Source of the DNA: Amorphophallus konjac
Taxonomy: Eukaryota > Streptophyta > Magnoliopsida > Alismatales > Araceae
Length of the DNA: 64,000 nt
Direction of reading: 5' to 3'
NCBI GenBank assembly: GCA_022559845.1
Contig: CM040128.1
Location: 73,595,247-73,659,246 of the forward strand
Shown here: positions 23,498-35,372 of the stretch, piece by piece
How positions within the stretch are numbered: position 1 is the stretch's first letter
Layout: each line of letters starts with the position of its first letter
Made by a program: the position numbers and the translations under genes
Notes under the pieces: model-generated
Seen by the model: only the letters and a program-made list of their open reading frames with translations
The model's database searches: none
Told to the model about the DNA's origin: nothing

Positions 23498-24113
23498 GAT
23501 CTCTCTGTACCAGGCATTGCCTGAGGAGGTCTCTGAAGCAAGTACGCGGAGCACCTATGAAACTCATTTCTTGGAGCCCGTGAAAGAACAGCAAGGGTGG
23601 CAGCAGGTCCCTGCGAAGCATAGAAAGAAGAAGGCACCCCGCTCGAAAGTGGGGGCACATATCCATGGCGTCACGCCACGACCTGCTCCGCCGATGGCAG
23701 CGCCTATATGGGCCACTCCATCTGCAGCCATCGGGATACCTACACACAATCGGAGGAGACAAATTCCGCTGCCGGTGGTCAAGGAAACCAGTCCTGGGAT
23801 CCGCCAACTACAAAACTTTATTAAAGGGCTAGATGAGTACGTGCAGCCCGAATTGAAGCCCTTGCTGGTGCGGGACCATGTCCCATGGCAAGAACTAGAG
23901 CAGCTCTCACTCGAGCAAAAGGAAGAAGTCGACGTAGCATCCGATAAGGAAGGCAGTCTGTTCTGGGGGCAGGCGCCTGCTGAAGCAAAGAAGAAAAAGA
24001 AACAAAAGAAGAAGAAGAGAAAGGCCGCTAAGGTCGATAAAGTGCAGATAGTCTCTGTAATACTCTATCAGCACTCTTCAATCTACCTGGAGAGGAGGAA
24101 GAAGAGGAAATAA
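23498..24113 (+). pseudogene. gag of the Tat-type element, C-terminal part beyond the insertion
   Basis: With the Copia element and one copy of AACAT removed, this frame joins the frame ending at 14132 without a shift. It encodes a basic, proline-rich tail (QQGWQQVPAKHRKKKAPRSK) and a lysine-rich end near 23990-24040, and stops at 24111. An alternative frame beginning near 24060 contains an acidic run and NFTPPIRGGKAEA. A frameshift near there probably ends the original gag early. Confidence 0.6.
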
Positions 24114-24511
24114 ACTTCACACCCCCTATCAGGGGAGGCAAGGCCGAGGCCGCAACTGCTGCACATACAACGCGGTCAGGCCAGAAATGAAGGCGCCATC
24201 CGCCGCCCAACCACAACATCATATTTAGGGGAGAGTAGCCCTACAGGACACCTCCCCCGAGGTCAAGGGAGTCCAGATCCCTGCTCCGCCAGGCCTATAT
24301 AACAAGAGTGGGGGCAAGGCAGTCCCTTCATTCCTTGAATTCATGAAGATGTCTAAAGGGAAGCAACCATGCCAGGAGGCTAACCCTGCACCCGGGATGT
24401 ATCAATATGGTGGTGCCCTCTACGCTCCACCAATGTATCAAATATAGTCTCTAGGGGACGGAGGAGAGGATATTTGCTGACCTCCACCCATTCGAGGTAT
24501 TTGAATGTCAC
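24114..24511 (+). other. Gag-to-pol spacer of the Tat element; protease not recognised
   Basis: A retropepsin would be expected about here. No DSG or DGG catalytic motif and no LLGRPW-like flap is readable in any frame. Short open pieces exist (for example SFLEFMKMSKGKQ near 24330). Several stops and frame changes lie between the gag end and the next ORF. Confidence 0.4.
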
Positions 24512-25351
24512 TTGGCGAACGCTAACCTATATGCGGGGCCTTCTCAGAAGACCTCTGAAGCCAAAGCCCCTGCGGGGGTGTCAAAAAATGCATCCGACGA
24601 CAATTGGTATCCACCACCGCCGCGCGGATATGTCAAGCCCAAGGTGGTCTCTCATATCACAGTATCCGGGGACGTGGGCAGAATAGAACCCCCAGCTTTG
24701 TACCCCGAACCTAATAAAGTGCAGGTCGATTGGCAGCACAACTACATTGGAGTCCCGGACGGCCTCACCAAGTCAATTCCCGACCTCAATGACCCCACTA
24801 TCGAGCCTTTCAAAACTTGGGAGGTGGTGCAGGTAGATGGACCCAGTAGCTTGTTCTATACGGCTGAAGAGCATCCTACTCGGGAAGACACACACTGCTG
24901 CCTCCCCGAAGATATAAGCAATCCGTCAGTCCCCGTCATGGGTCTGGCATTCACAACCAGTCAGATGGCCAGGATGTTTCAGAAGCAACACATCCCCTCC
25001 GATCAGTCTCATAACAGCCAGGAAGCTTTCCAGAAAATGTGGTATCTCGTAAGTCTGGATAAGGAACTGAGGCGCGTCTCTCAGCACCCGAGGTTGGGCT
25101 TCACCCTGGAAGAATATTACTACAGTGGGCGATACGAGGTGGACACCATATCCGTCTTCTACCCTGCTGAAGATAGCCCATTGGGGGCAGCCTTTGATGA
25201 ATACCCAGCGGAAGCTGAATATGCTAAGCCGGCTCAGCCCGGAAATCAAGAAGCGGAGACCGTCATTCCCTGCCGATGCTGGGAGCAGGTCTATCCCGAA
25301 GAGGCGGCCCTTCAAGCCAAATTTGATACGGCTAGCAGCAGCGAAGCCTAA
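24512..25351 (+). pseudogene. ORF of unknown function between gag and RT of the Tat element
   Basis: About 280 codons are open, entered from an earlier frameshifted region, so the true start is not defined. I do not recognise a domain. The stretch PVMGLAFTTSQMARMFQK near 24936 and a YYYSGRYEVDTISVFYP block near 25115 are conserved in the relic at 1975-2480, so this part is a normal component of the family. It ends at a TAA (25349) but the frame reopens after a TGA (25394) into the next segment. Confidence 0.5.
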
Positions 25352-25396
25352 GATGTTAAAGAAGCAGGGACCTCTCCCTCCAGTGGAGTCCTACTG

Positions 25397-25974
25397 ATGA
25401 TGACCTCAGCACCTCTCCTGCCAATCAGGGAAGCATCAGTCGACTCCGATCAAGAGGCACATGCTGCCAAGAAAGAAAAGGCCACTTCTACAGAAAATAC
25501 AACTGCCTCAGAGGGCGAGGCCTCCTTAACCTCTGCCACAAGACCGGGAGTCTGTCCCAGCCCAGTAATAAGCAACCACCAGCCTATCATAGCTACAACT
25601 CTATCTACGGGCGGTGAAGCTGCTCTCTCGCCCTTAGAAACTGCAACGGCCGTGGACTTGCTGATAGAGCAATCTGCACGGCTGCTACTGAATGAAGCAG
25701 AGGACTCCCTGGAGGCTCTGATGATGTCAAATGAGGAAATCGAGGTCCTCGGCCCCGAAGACGGCATTCCAGATTTCGTCGACCTCCAATCGGCACCTCC
25801 GGAAATAGAAGATGGAGGCCAAGCTACAGTCGACGAGCTGATAGAAGTCAACCTGGGAAGCGAGGAAGACCCTAGGCCTACCTTCCACAGCGCCCAGCTA
25901 TCCCCAGAAGAACGGGAGCTGTATATCCAACTACTGCAAGAGTACAGGACTGCTTCGCCTAGACTTACAGAGAA
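25397..25974 (+). pseudogene. Acidic linker leading into RT of the Tat element
   Basis: The region is rich in Glu, Ser and Ala. It ends with APPEIEDGGQATVDEL and EDPRPTFHSAQLSPEERE, which precede RT in this family and recur in the relic at 2850-2970. A one-base loss near 25952 puts the join to RT out of phase, and TAG has replaced a Trp codon shortly after. Confidence 0.6.
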
Positions 25975-27363
25975 ATGCCAGGTCTGAGCCCTGCAGTTTC
26001 ACAACATGAGCTGGCAATCAACCCTGAAGTCGAGCCAGTGAAGCAACCACCACGGCGCATGAGGCCGGAGCTCATCACTCAGGTTTGTACAGAAGTCGAC
26101 AAGCTCATTGACGTGGGATTCGTCGAAGAAAATCAGTACACCATGTGGCTGGCAAATATCGTCTCCGTGAAGAAGAAGAATGGACAGATCTGGATATGTG
26201 TTGACTTTCGAGATCTAAATAAAGCCTGTCCCAAGGATGACTTTTCGGTGCCAATAACGAAAGTCGTGATTGATGCTACAACCAGCCATGAGGCCCTGTC
26301 ATTCATGGATGGGTCATCCGGCTACAACCAAATATGGATCGCGGAACATGATCGTGTCCACACTGCCTTCCGAACCCCTAAAGACATCTATCACTACAAG
26401 AGGATGCCGTTCGGACTAAAGAATGCTGGCGCAACTTATCAGCGCGCAATGACTAAAATATTTGATGAGTTGCTCTACCACAAGGTCGAGTGCTACATAG
26501 ATGATCTGGTGGTCAAGACCAGAAGAAAAGAAGACCATCTGCATGACCTCCGAATCATTTTTCAGAGGCTGAGGCAGTATGAATTAAAAATGAACCCTAT
26601 GAAATGCGCGTTCGGAGTATCCAGAAAAAAATTCTTGGGTTTCATTGTCAGATACTGGGGAATCGAAATAGACCCCGCAAAGATCAAAGCAATTCAGGAG
26701 CTACCTGCACCAAGGAACCTCTCCGAGCTGAGATCACTACAGGGCCGCTTGGCTTATATCCGGCGATTCATTTCCAATTTGTCAGGGTGATACCAGCCTT
26801 TCCACAAATTGATGATGAAGGATGTTCCCTTTTACTGGGATGAAGGTTGCCAGACAGCCTTTGACAAGCTGAAAGACTATCTGAAGACTCCTCCAGTGCT
26901 GGGTGCACCAGTGAAAGGACAGCCACTGATATTATATATAGCGGCCACACACAACTCTCTGGGGACAATGCTGGCCCAGAATAATGAAGAAGGGAAAGAA
27001 CAAGCCCTTTATTACCTCAGTCGGAGACTGGTCAGGACTGAGGAGAAATATACTTATATTGAGAAAATCTGTCTGGCCCTGGTCTTCGCAGTCAAGAAGC
27101 TTCGACACTATATGTTGTCGCATGAAATCAGCCTGGTATCCAAAGAGGACCCGCTGAAATATATTATGTCCCAGCCGGCACTCAAATGTCGCTTGGGCAA
27201 ATGGGCGGTGATCCTTATGGAGTTTGATTTCTCTTGTGTGCCGCGAAAGGCTGTCAAGGGCCAAGCTATTGCAGACTTCTTCGCCGAGCACCCAGTACCA
27301 GGAGACTGCCTGCTGGAACTGGAGCTTCCTGAAGATGAAACCCTGGAAGCCGCTCAAGTGTAG
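25975..27363 (+). pseudogene. Reverse transcriptase and degenerate RNase H of the Tat element
   Basis: RT motifs are well kept: WICVDFRDLNKACPKDDFSVP, SFMDGSSGYNQIW, RMPFGLKNAGATYQRAM, and catalytic YIDD at 26494-26505. A TGA at 26788 splits RT from the thumb/RNase H part; the same frame goes on to 27360 and ends in a TAG (27361). In the RNase H part the first catalytic Asp is missing (LYIAATHNSLG). This is typical of Tat elements, where this domain serves as a connection and a second RNase H follows. RT copies the RNA into DNA. Confidence 0.85.
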
Positions 27364-27831
27364 CCCTCCTTGTGGCGGCTATATTTTGATGGCGCTTCCA
27401 GAATTGACACCTCGGCCACTGGGTCAGCCAGGGTCAGAGCAGGGGCAGCCATAGTCCTGAAATCTCCAGAGGGAGAAGTTATGCTCACATCTTGCTCAAT
27501 AAATAAGCCTTGCACAAATAATGAAGCAGAGTATGAAGCCCTAATAATCGGGTTACATATCGCACTGTCCATGGGAATTCAGATGCTGGAAGCATTCGGA
27601 GACTCCATGCTAATTATAAAACAGCTGGAAGGAGAGTTCAATGTGCGGAAGCAAGAGCTCCTCCCCTACCATCAGCTGGCAACCCGCCTGATGTCAAGAT
27701 TTTACTTCATCAGTGTTAAGCATGTCAACCGAGGACAGAACGCTCAGGCGGACGCCCTCGCTAAATTGGCCAGCTCTTTGGCAATCCTGCTAGACGCAAG
27801 CCTGAACATAACAGTGATCAACTGCCGGTAG
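27364..27831 (+). pseudogene. Second (archaeal/plant-type) RNase H of the Tat element
   Basis: The frame continues that of RT. The four acidic catalytic positions are visible: Asp in YFDGASR, Glu in NNEAEYEAL, Asp in GDSMLII and Asp in NAQADALAKLAS. A second RNase H of this type downstream of the normal one is diagnostic of the Tat lineage. It degrades the RNA strand of the hybrid. The domain itself looks undamaged. It ends at a TAG at 27829, which is probably a mutation. Confidence 0.85.
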
Positions 27832-28247
27832 GTCCCCAGTGTGACAGAGGTCCTGGCCGACGAGCAGGAGAATGAGGTGGTAGCCGTCGAAGAGGTTCAA
27901 CAACCCGATTGGCGATAACATCTCCTACGATGGTTCCAGCACCAACATCTCCCAAATGAGAAAGAACAGAGAATGAAACTCATGAGGGTCAAAGACTCTT
28001 ACGATATGAGAAGTGGAACCCTGTTCCGAATAATGGCGGATGCCCGAAGGAAAGTTCTACTCCGTTGCATGTCTTCAACAGAAGCTGGGTAGGTGATGCA
28101 AGAAGTCCATGTGGGTGCAGCCAGAGCGCATTAGGCCAGTCCGAAGATGAAAATTGAGATAAAAAATTAGGTTACTATTGGCCCACTATATTTGATGACT
28201 GTTGTAAGTTCGCCAAGGCTTGTCAGAAATGTCAAGAGCACGCCAGT
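27832..28247 (+). pseudogene. RNase H to integrase linker with remains of the integrase zinc finger
   Basis: Several stops and one net frame change occur here. Near 28200 the stretch CCKFAKACQKCQEHASV gives the Cys pair of the HHCC finger; the His part is degraded. Readable fragments include FRIMADARRKVLLRCM. Confidence 0.55.
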
Positions 28248-28988
28248 GTGTCAAGGAGACCTCCAGTGCCGCTACACCCCACCACACCGAACTGGCCGTT
28301 TGCTCAATGGGGCACGGACGTTGTAGGGCCACTGCCAGCATCTTCATCGAGGTGCAAATACATCGTAGCAGCTACAGATTACTTCTCCAGATGGGCAGAG
28401 GCAGTAGCACTAAGAGAAGTGACGGGAGAATTGGTCGCAAGATTCTTCCGGCACAATGTAATATTTCAGTTCGGAATTCCCAGCCGAATCATCTCTGACA
28501 ACGGCAGCCATTTTAGAAACCAGAAGGTTTATCGACTAGCTGATAAATACAAGATTGACTGGAGGACATCATCCCCCTACAACCCTCAAGCCAATGGACT
28601 TGCAGAGGCCTTCAACAAGACGCTCTGCACGTTGCTGGCAAAGACCGTCAAGTCCAATAAGAAGGACTGTGAAGAAAAGATGTACAAAGCGCTCTGGGCC
28701 TATCGTACCATCTATAAAACCCCAACCGGCTGTTCGCCATTCTCCCTCGTGTACGGGTCGGAGGCTGTGGTGCCAGTTGAATTAGAGGTTCCCTCACTGC
28801 GAATCGCTATCCAACATGGACTAGTCAACAGTGAACAAACTAATGCAGAAAGAAGATTGGAAGAGCTTGCCGAGCTCGATGGAAAGCGTCTCTGTGCGCA
28901 ACAGAATATCCAACTCTACCAAGCCCGCATGGCCCGTGCTTTCGATAAGCTGGTCAAAGGACGGAATTCAAGAAGGGTGATCTGGTGA
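28248..28988 (+). pseudogene. Integrase core of the Tat element
   Basis: The catalytic D, D and E are all present: Asp codon at 28317 (GTDVVGP), Asp at 28497 (ISDNGSHF), Glu at 28605 (QANGLAEAFNK). The second and third are separated by 35 residues, as in DDE integrases. LWAYRTIYKTPTGCSPF and LVYGSEAVVPVE are typical. The frame is lost at 28988; the C-terminal tail continues in another frame to about 29186. No chromodomain follows, as expected for Tat. It would insert the element DNA. Confidence 0.85.
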
Positions 28989-29186
28989 TGGTCAAAAGGA
29001 GAGAAGTAATGGCCTCCAACCACAAAGGGAAGTTGGTTGAAAACTAGGTTGGACCATATATCATCCGCCGAGTATATGTAGGGGGTGCCTACGTCCTGGT
29101 AGACCACAAAGGAGTCGTCCAGTTCTCTCCCCTCAATGGAAAGCATATAAAGCTGTATCATACGGCACAATCGACATCCCGTGAAT
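28989..29186 (+). pseudogene. Integrase C-terminal tail, frameshifted
   Basis: In a shifted frame one reads VKRREVMASNHKGKL, a stop, then VGPYIIRRVYVGGAYVLVD and GKHIKLYH. These are the usual end of Tat integrases. The frame closes near 29186. Confidence 0.6.
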
Positions 29187-29205
29187 AATTGGAATACCTG
29201 AACCT

Positions 29206-29746
29206 TGGTCTAGTGGCACTCTGCCCTGGACGAGCTATCCTGAACCATGGTCTAGTGGCACTCCGCCCTGATCTAGTGCACTCCGCCTGACCGAGCTACC
29301 TTCATCTTGATCTAGTGGCACTCCGCCCTGACCGAACTACCTTCATCTTGGTCTAGTGGCACTCCGCCCTGATCGAGCTACCTTCACCTTGGTCTAGTGG
29401 CACTCCGCCCTGGCCGAGCTACCTTTAGTCTAGTGGCACTCTGCCCTGACCGAACTACCTTCATCTTGATCTAGTGGCACTCCGCCCTGATCGAGCTACC
29501 ATCACCTTGGTCAAGTGGCACTCCGCCCTGGCCGAGCTACCTTCACCTTGGTCCACTGGCATTCCGCCCTGACCGAACTACCATCATCTTGGTCTAGTGG
29601 CACTCCGCCCTGATCGAGCTACCTTAACCTTGGTCTAGTGGCACTCCGCCCTGGCCGAGCTACCTTCATCTTGGTCTAGTGGCACTCCGCCCTGATCGAG
29701 CTACCTTCACCTTGGTCTAGTGGCACTCCGCCCTGGCCGAGCTACC
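29206..29746 (+). repeat. 41-bp tandem array after pol (left part)
   Basis: About 13 diverged copies of a 41-bp unit containing GGTCTAGTGGCACTCCGCCC and CGAGCTACCTTCACCTT. The array is split by element A and continues at 55733. Hypervariable tandem arrays in the 3' untranslated region are known for Tat/Ogre elements and can seed satellites. Unit boundaries are clear although some copies carry small indels. Confidence 0.9.
29742..29746 (+). other. Target-site duplication CTACC, left copy (element A)
   Basis: CTACC belongs to the 41-bp unit and is repeated at 55728-55732. Confidence 0.85.
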
Positions 29747-31843
29747 TGATGGGGACATCGAAGCAAGACCGCTCATATTTTGTTTGCATTTATGTTCTTT
29801 CATATTTGTATGTATACCCTTGTGTTATATGGGTACACAATTGTAAGTCTTAGTGGGTTTTTATGCAAAATGTCAGTAGGACCAGCAAGGGGGCCCTCAC
29901 TCCTTCCTCATTGGTCCAAGAGGCACCATTTGGGTCCATGTGGGGCTGGTCAAAGTCCTAGGTGGCATCTAGAAGGTCAATTGGACACATGGGAGACAAG
30001 TGGTTAAAAAATTCAAAGATGCCACCTACCTTGCCTACCTAGTCAAGGGGGCGCCCCCCATTTTGGTCCAAATTTTAATTTTTGAAAAAAATCTATTAGA
30101 ACTAATTAGTTCTATACCTTGTATGCCCCTCCTAATTCTAGATTTGAGGACATTTTGAGTCATTTTCCAATTATTATATAAGACATGTATTTCCATTTTT
30201 TGTGAATTAATGAGTAGAAAAAATTATGATTGCCTTGGAGCAAATTTGCGCCCCCCTCGCTCTCCCTCTGGTTCCTTCCTCATCCTTCAAGATTTCAAGG
30301 TGTAAACCCCTTCTATCTCAGCCCCTCTACATCTAGATTCTATCTCTGGTGCCACCGCCGCCGTTCGTGCCACCATCGAGCCGCCACGAAGCCGCTTCCG
30401 AAGTTCTGTCCAAGGTTCTATTCTGCTGGACAGAGGCTCACTACAAGAATTTTAACTCCCAACTCCGACATCATCTGGAGTTGCGATTTTCAGGGTTGGT
30501 TTCCCACTTGATCCTCAACCTCCAACAAATTTATCCTGTCATTTCACCTTCTTTTTATATTTTTCCATTTTCGTGTCTTTCTGTCTTCCTGATCTATCCC
30601 TTTTCAGATCTATGTAGCAGAAGCTTAGTTCTTCCCCCTTTCGACCCTCTTTCTGATTTTTGTTGGAATCTCCAAATTTATTGGAGGTTCTGTCCACCAT
30701 CCCCATCTTTCAAAAATCTTCGTCAAATTTAAAAAGCCCTCTACCTATTTTTAGAAATTATGTCTTTTCCCCAAATTCAGTTCTGTCTCTGCTGTCCAGA
30801 TCCGACCCCAAGTCAGTAAAAAATCCACAAAAAATCGACACTTCCACCAAACCTTTCATAAAGTACATCCCCGTTTTCCTCTCTTCGGCCTCTACAACGT
30901 TCATGAAGAGCTTAAAAGCTGAATCGAAGTTCTACATCATGGTCAATGCCAACTCTCAGGAAAACTTAGCTCTATCCTGAGTTTTCAGGTCCTGTCAACC
31001 AGCAGATTGAATATTCGACAAAAGTGATCAACGAGAAATTCAATTTTCTTTCTCTAGCCATAGATCGAAGGATTTTGAGCTAGCTTTCCAACGGTACCTC
31101 TTGTGCGTCGATCCGACATCGGAGTGACCACAGTAGTAGATTTTGTCAGGGCGCACAGGTCTGAAAGAGCAGTTCAGATCCGTGGGCAGCAACTCCGACG
31201 AGTGAAGATCGGAGCCGCCCGGCCTCCGACCGGTGAACTAGCACGCCACCTTCCCAGGGAGCGCCCCTCCAGGCGTCCCCACCACAGTGGTGCCACCCCG
31301 GTCTCACGCGGCCCCACTGACCAGCACGTGGGCCCCACGATCGTGCATACGTGTGCAGCCGAAGCTACGCAAGAAGCAGCCCGTCAACCCGAACCGACTA
31401 CTCTCGGGTCCCATCGTGTCGCCCTTTACCTCCCTGTGTGGAGTGGGTAGTAATTTGTCTTACTGTAATTATTGTGTATTTACTGTTCCGGGAGTACGAG
31501 ATCGGCCGGGAAGTCTTCCCCACGCCCTGTAGCGTGGAGGTATCGTATTCGCTCCCATCTCGACATTTGCTTTATTTCGTATATATTTCTTTATGCCGCT
31601 GCTAGAGAGCATGCTAGGATCATAGCTCGCTATACTTTTTATATCACCGCTGCAGCGAGAGAGAGCGAGACCGTCCCGTGACCCGATCCGAGCATGAATT
31701 TATGAGTTGACCACCCTAGCTCTTTGCCGGTTTCTCAACCGTGCACGTCCGACGCTTCCCTCGTTAGGGACGATCGCGAGCCTGCTTAGAGTCCGAGGAT
31801 CGCATATCCATTTGGAGTCGAGTCACGTGTCCATCCCGCATCA
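29747..31843 (+). repeat. 5' LTR of element A
   Basis: 2.1 kb. U3 is about 430 bases with a TATA box at 30175. The transcribed part contains pyrimidine-rich stretches and several short ORFs that are not conserved as proteins between the two LTRs. The PBS lies three bases after its end. Confidence 0.9.
30175..30182 (+). promoter_or_regulatory. TATA box of element A 5' LTR
   Basis: TATATAAG, conserved at 34249-34256 in the other LTR and at 1557 in the related LTR. Confidence 0.55.
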
Positions 31844-31846
31844 ATT

Positions 31847-31858
31847 TGGTATCAGAGC
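31847..31858 (+). other. Primer binding site of element A
   Basis: TGGTATCAGAGC, three bases after the LTR end; iMet type. Confidence 0.85.
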
Positions 31859-32171
31859 GCCAAGTTGAGTCTAGGGTGTCTAAAAACAAAAAAAGTGTCA
31901 TTTACGTCTAGTCATTGTCTACGTCGGTCTAGGTTGCATTTACATACCATTAATTGATATATCAAAAGGTGTTGTCCGAACGTTAGGCTACGCCTATCGG
32001 GAAAGCCGCACACTTGCGCGAGTGATCTTCAGATCGATTAACTCTGCCACGTACCGAGTCTTGGTTTAAGTCTAGGGTCCTTAGTGTGCATTAGTTAGTG
32101 CATTCCAACCTTGCATAGTCACTCTAGTGTCTTGTCACCGTGTGCCTACATGTCCACTACCCGCCACCCCC
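31859..32171 (+). other. Leader of element A
   Basis: Noncoding leader between PBS and ORF. An ATG at 32149 in another frame reads MSTTRHPHG, but that frame closes within about 30 codons. Nothing else seen. Confidence 0.5.
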
Positions 32172-33160
32172 ATGGCCGTTCCCCAAGACCATGCGTCCGA
32201 GTGGTCATCCTTGGTGGCCCAATTCAATGCCTTCATGGCTCAAACCTTGAATTTCACCCATCTCATTACTAAAGCCACTCTACCCAATGGGTCCACAACG
32301 GAACTCCATTTCACCGATAGGGAGTCGGATAATTGGGTTTCTCTTGATATCGTGGAGTCCCTCTCCAAGATGGGCAAGATTATCTGCGATGGTGATTTTG
32401 CTTTTGTCGAGTTCGAAAGGATGATCGGCTCCGAATTTTACTGCGATGGTGCATGGTGCAATATTGGTACGCTCGCAGGACCGTGCATTGTATTAGGGCG
32501 ACCATGGTTGGAAGAGAGGAGAGCGACCTTCGACCGGGATAGAAGGACCTGCACCTTATATCCACCTCACCTACCCGGCGAGTTCATCTTCCACGACGGC
32601 ATTCAGCCGCCCACCTCTTTGTCACCAACCTCCCACCCCTATCAGTCCGCTCCGCCTACGGACTCATGTTCACCACCTCTCCCGGAGCCCAACCATGTGA
32701 TCCCTAGCCACTTCTCCGATCCGTGTCATTCACATTCCCCTACCCTAGAGGACATACATACCGAGGATGTCCCACCTAAGCTTATTCTAGTGGATTATGA
32801 GGCTGACCAAGAGTTGGTCGAGAGTACCACACTGATGTTTTTGGGCAACAGAGTGAGCCAATAGAGGGACAGGGGATGTCAGTCACCCTACTCCCACCGG
32901 TCATCCCGGATCTGTCTATCTTGCCCACCTTGTCCTCGGTGGATCCCGCCATCCCATTTATTACCGTCTCTCCTACGGTAGCGTAGCCACTAGTGACTAC
33001 CGTACCACTGTCGATACCCTATGTTGGCACGGTATGGTTTGATTTCTGCCATGCATACGAGAAACAGTCTCCGGACTTCATTATTATCGTGCTTTACACT
33101 AGACGTTCGGATTACATTCCCGTCGCCCATCCCCTAATCCTCCCACACTTTCATACATGA
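32172..33160 (+). pseudogene. Element A ORF: retropepsin-like protein without the catalytic triad
   Basis: From the ATG at 32172 about 230 codons are open to 32864. The middle resembles a retroviral-type aspartic protease fold. TDRESDNWVSLDIVESL stands where D-S/T-G and the following helix should be, and IVLGRPWLEERRATFDRDRR matches the LLGRPWL and flap-to-end region. The catalytic D-S-G is replaced by D-R-E-S, so cleavage activity is unlikely. A Pro/Ser-rich linker follows. At about 32843 a T-run slippage moves the frame. The next frame continues (LSILPTLSSVDPAIPFITVS) through a TAG at 32984 to a TGA at 33158. It is the only gene of the element. Its role is unknown. Confidence 0.55.
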
Positions 33161-33808
33161 GGACGAGTCTTCTCGAACCGGAGACGGTTGATAAAGGATG
33201 GAACTTATGGCATTAAGTTGTGGGTTAGTCTCTCTTTACACGTAGTGTATGTAGATGGTGACCGTCATCCTTACCGAGTCGTCCTTCGTGTGTCCCTTGT
33301 GTTGTGTCTCCGTGTCGTCAGTCATAGTAGTACTTAGAATGTTCAAGTTTGTCAAGAGTCATGCATGAGTCAGTTTGTTTCCTCTTTGCGTGGTTTGTTT
33401 TGTGTGGCTTATTTGTGTGGTTTGCATATGTGTGTTAGTACATGGTGAGTCTGCATGTGTCTTGTGCAAGCTCGTTGTCGGTCTCTTATGAGTGAGAGGC
33501 GAGTGGACTCGCTCGAGGAGTATGGGATCAGCTCTATATCTATGCCCCGGATCTAGTCACCTACAGGGACCCAGCGGTGATTCCTAGTAAGTCTTCGAGC
33601 CGCCTCCTCCCCTTGAGAGTGACCTCACCCCGGAGTGTTCCACCACTAGCCTCTTCCCGTAGCAGCATGCGCATATCGAGTATATACGGAATGAGCAGGT
33701 GACGATCACTTGGAGTGGAGCGTACCCGTGCTACTTGGTACGGTGACGGATCCGCCGGAGCTACTCGAGCTGTCACCCCCTTTACTCGACGGGGTCGAGT
33801 TTTTCCCA
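33161..33808 (+). other. 3' noncoding interior of element A
   Basis: T- and G-rich sequence with repeated GTGTG and TTTG runs (33290-33480). No domain seen in any frame. Confidence 0.6.
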
Positions 33809-33820
33809 CCTGGGGAGAAT
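33809..33820 (+). other. Polypurine tract of element A
   Basis: CCTGGGGAGAAT directly precedes the 3' LTR start TGATGGGG. Confidence 0.75.
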
Positions 33821-35372
33821 TGATGGGGACATCGAAGCAAGACCGCTCATATTTTGTTTGCATTTATGTCCTTTCATATTTGTATGTATACCATTGTGTT
33901 ATATGAGTACACAATTGTAAGTCTTAGTGAGTTTTTGTGCAAAATATCAGTAGGACCAGCAAGGGGGCCCTCACTCCTTCCTCATTGGTCCAAGTGGCAC
34001 CATTTGAGTCCATGTGGGGCTGGTCAAAGTCCTAGGTGGCATTTAGAAGGTCAATTGTACACATGAGAGACAAGTGGTTAAAAAATTCAAAGATGCCACC
34101 TACCTTACCTACCTAGTCAAGGGGGCGCCCCCCATTTTGGTCCAAATTTTAATTTTTGAAAAAATTCTATTAGAACTAACTAGTTCTATACCTTGTATGC
34201 CCCTCCTAATTCTAGATCTGAGGGCATTTTGAGTCATTTTCCATTTATTATATAAGGCATGTATTTCCATTTTATTGTGAATTAATGAGTAGAAAAAATT
34301 GTGATTGCCTTGGAGCAAATTTGCGCCCCCCTCTCTCTCCCTCTGGTTCCTTCCTCCTCTTCAAGATTTCAGGGTGTAAACCCCTTCTATCTCAACCCCT
34401 CTACATCTAGATTCTATCTCTGGTGCCGCCGCCGCCATTCGTGCCGCCATCGAGCCGCCGTGAAGCCGCTTCCGAAGTTCTGTCCAAGGTTTTGTTCTGC
34501 TGGATAGAGGTTCACTACGAGAATTTTAACTCCCAACTTCGACATCATCTGTAGTTGATATTTTCAGGGTTGGTTCCCCACTTGATCTTCAACCTCCAGC
34601 AAAATTATCCTGTCATTTCACCTTCTTTTTATATTTTTCTATTTTTGTGTCTTTCTATCTTCCAGATCTGTCCCTTTCAGATCTGTGTAGCAGAAGCTTA
34701 GTTCCTCCCCCTTTCGACCCCCTTTCTGATTTTTTTTGGAATCTCCAAATTTATTGGAGGTTTTATCCACCATTTCCATCCTTCAAAAATTTTCTCGAAT
34801 TTCAAAAGCCCTCTACCTATTTTTAGAAATTGTGTCTTTTCCCCAAATTCAGTTCTGTCTCTACTGTCCAGATCCGACCCCGAGTCAGTAAAAAATCCAC
34901 AACAAATCGACACTTCCACCAAACCTTTCATAAAGTACATCTCCGTTTTCCTCTCTTCGGCCTCTACAACGTTCATGAAGGGCTCAAAAGCTGAATCGAA
35001 GGTCTACATCACGGTCAACACCAACTCTCAGGAAAGCTTATTTCTGTCCTGAGTTTTCAGGTCCTGTCAACCAGCAGATTGAATATTCGACAAAGGCCAT
35101 CAACGGGAAAGTCAATTTTCTTTCTATGGCCATAGATCGAAGGATTTCGACCTAGCTTTCCAACGGTATTTCTTGTGCGTCGATCCGACATTGGGAGTGA
35201 CCGCAGCAGCGGATTTTGTCGGGACGCGCGGGTCTGAAATAGTAGTTCAGATCTGTGGGCAGCAACTCCGACGAGTGAAGATCAGAGCCGCCCGACCTCC
35301 GACCGGCGAACCAGCACGCCACCTTCCCAGGGAGTGCCCCTCCGGGCGTCCCCACCACAGTGGTGCCACCCC
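33821..35372 (+). repeat. 3' LTR of element A, left part
   Basis: Colinear with 29747-31300 and closely similar. It is cut at 35372 by element B and resumes at 55185. ACCCC at 35368-35372 is the target site of B. Confidence 0.9.

Noticed and set aside
29206..29746. CRISPR-like appearance of regularly spaced repeats
   Set aside because: Copies are head-to-tail 41-bp units without unique spacers, in a plant retrotransposon 3' region.
30349..30980. ORFs of about 100-127 codons in the element A LTR
   Set aside because: Not preserved in the second LTR (34301-35100), where indels break them.
31847..31858. Possible tRNA gene fragment
   Set aside because: TGGTATCAGAGC is a primer binding site complementary to a tRNA 3' end; no cloverleaf is present.
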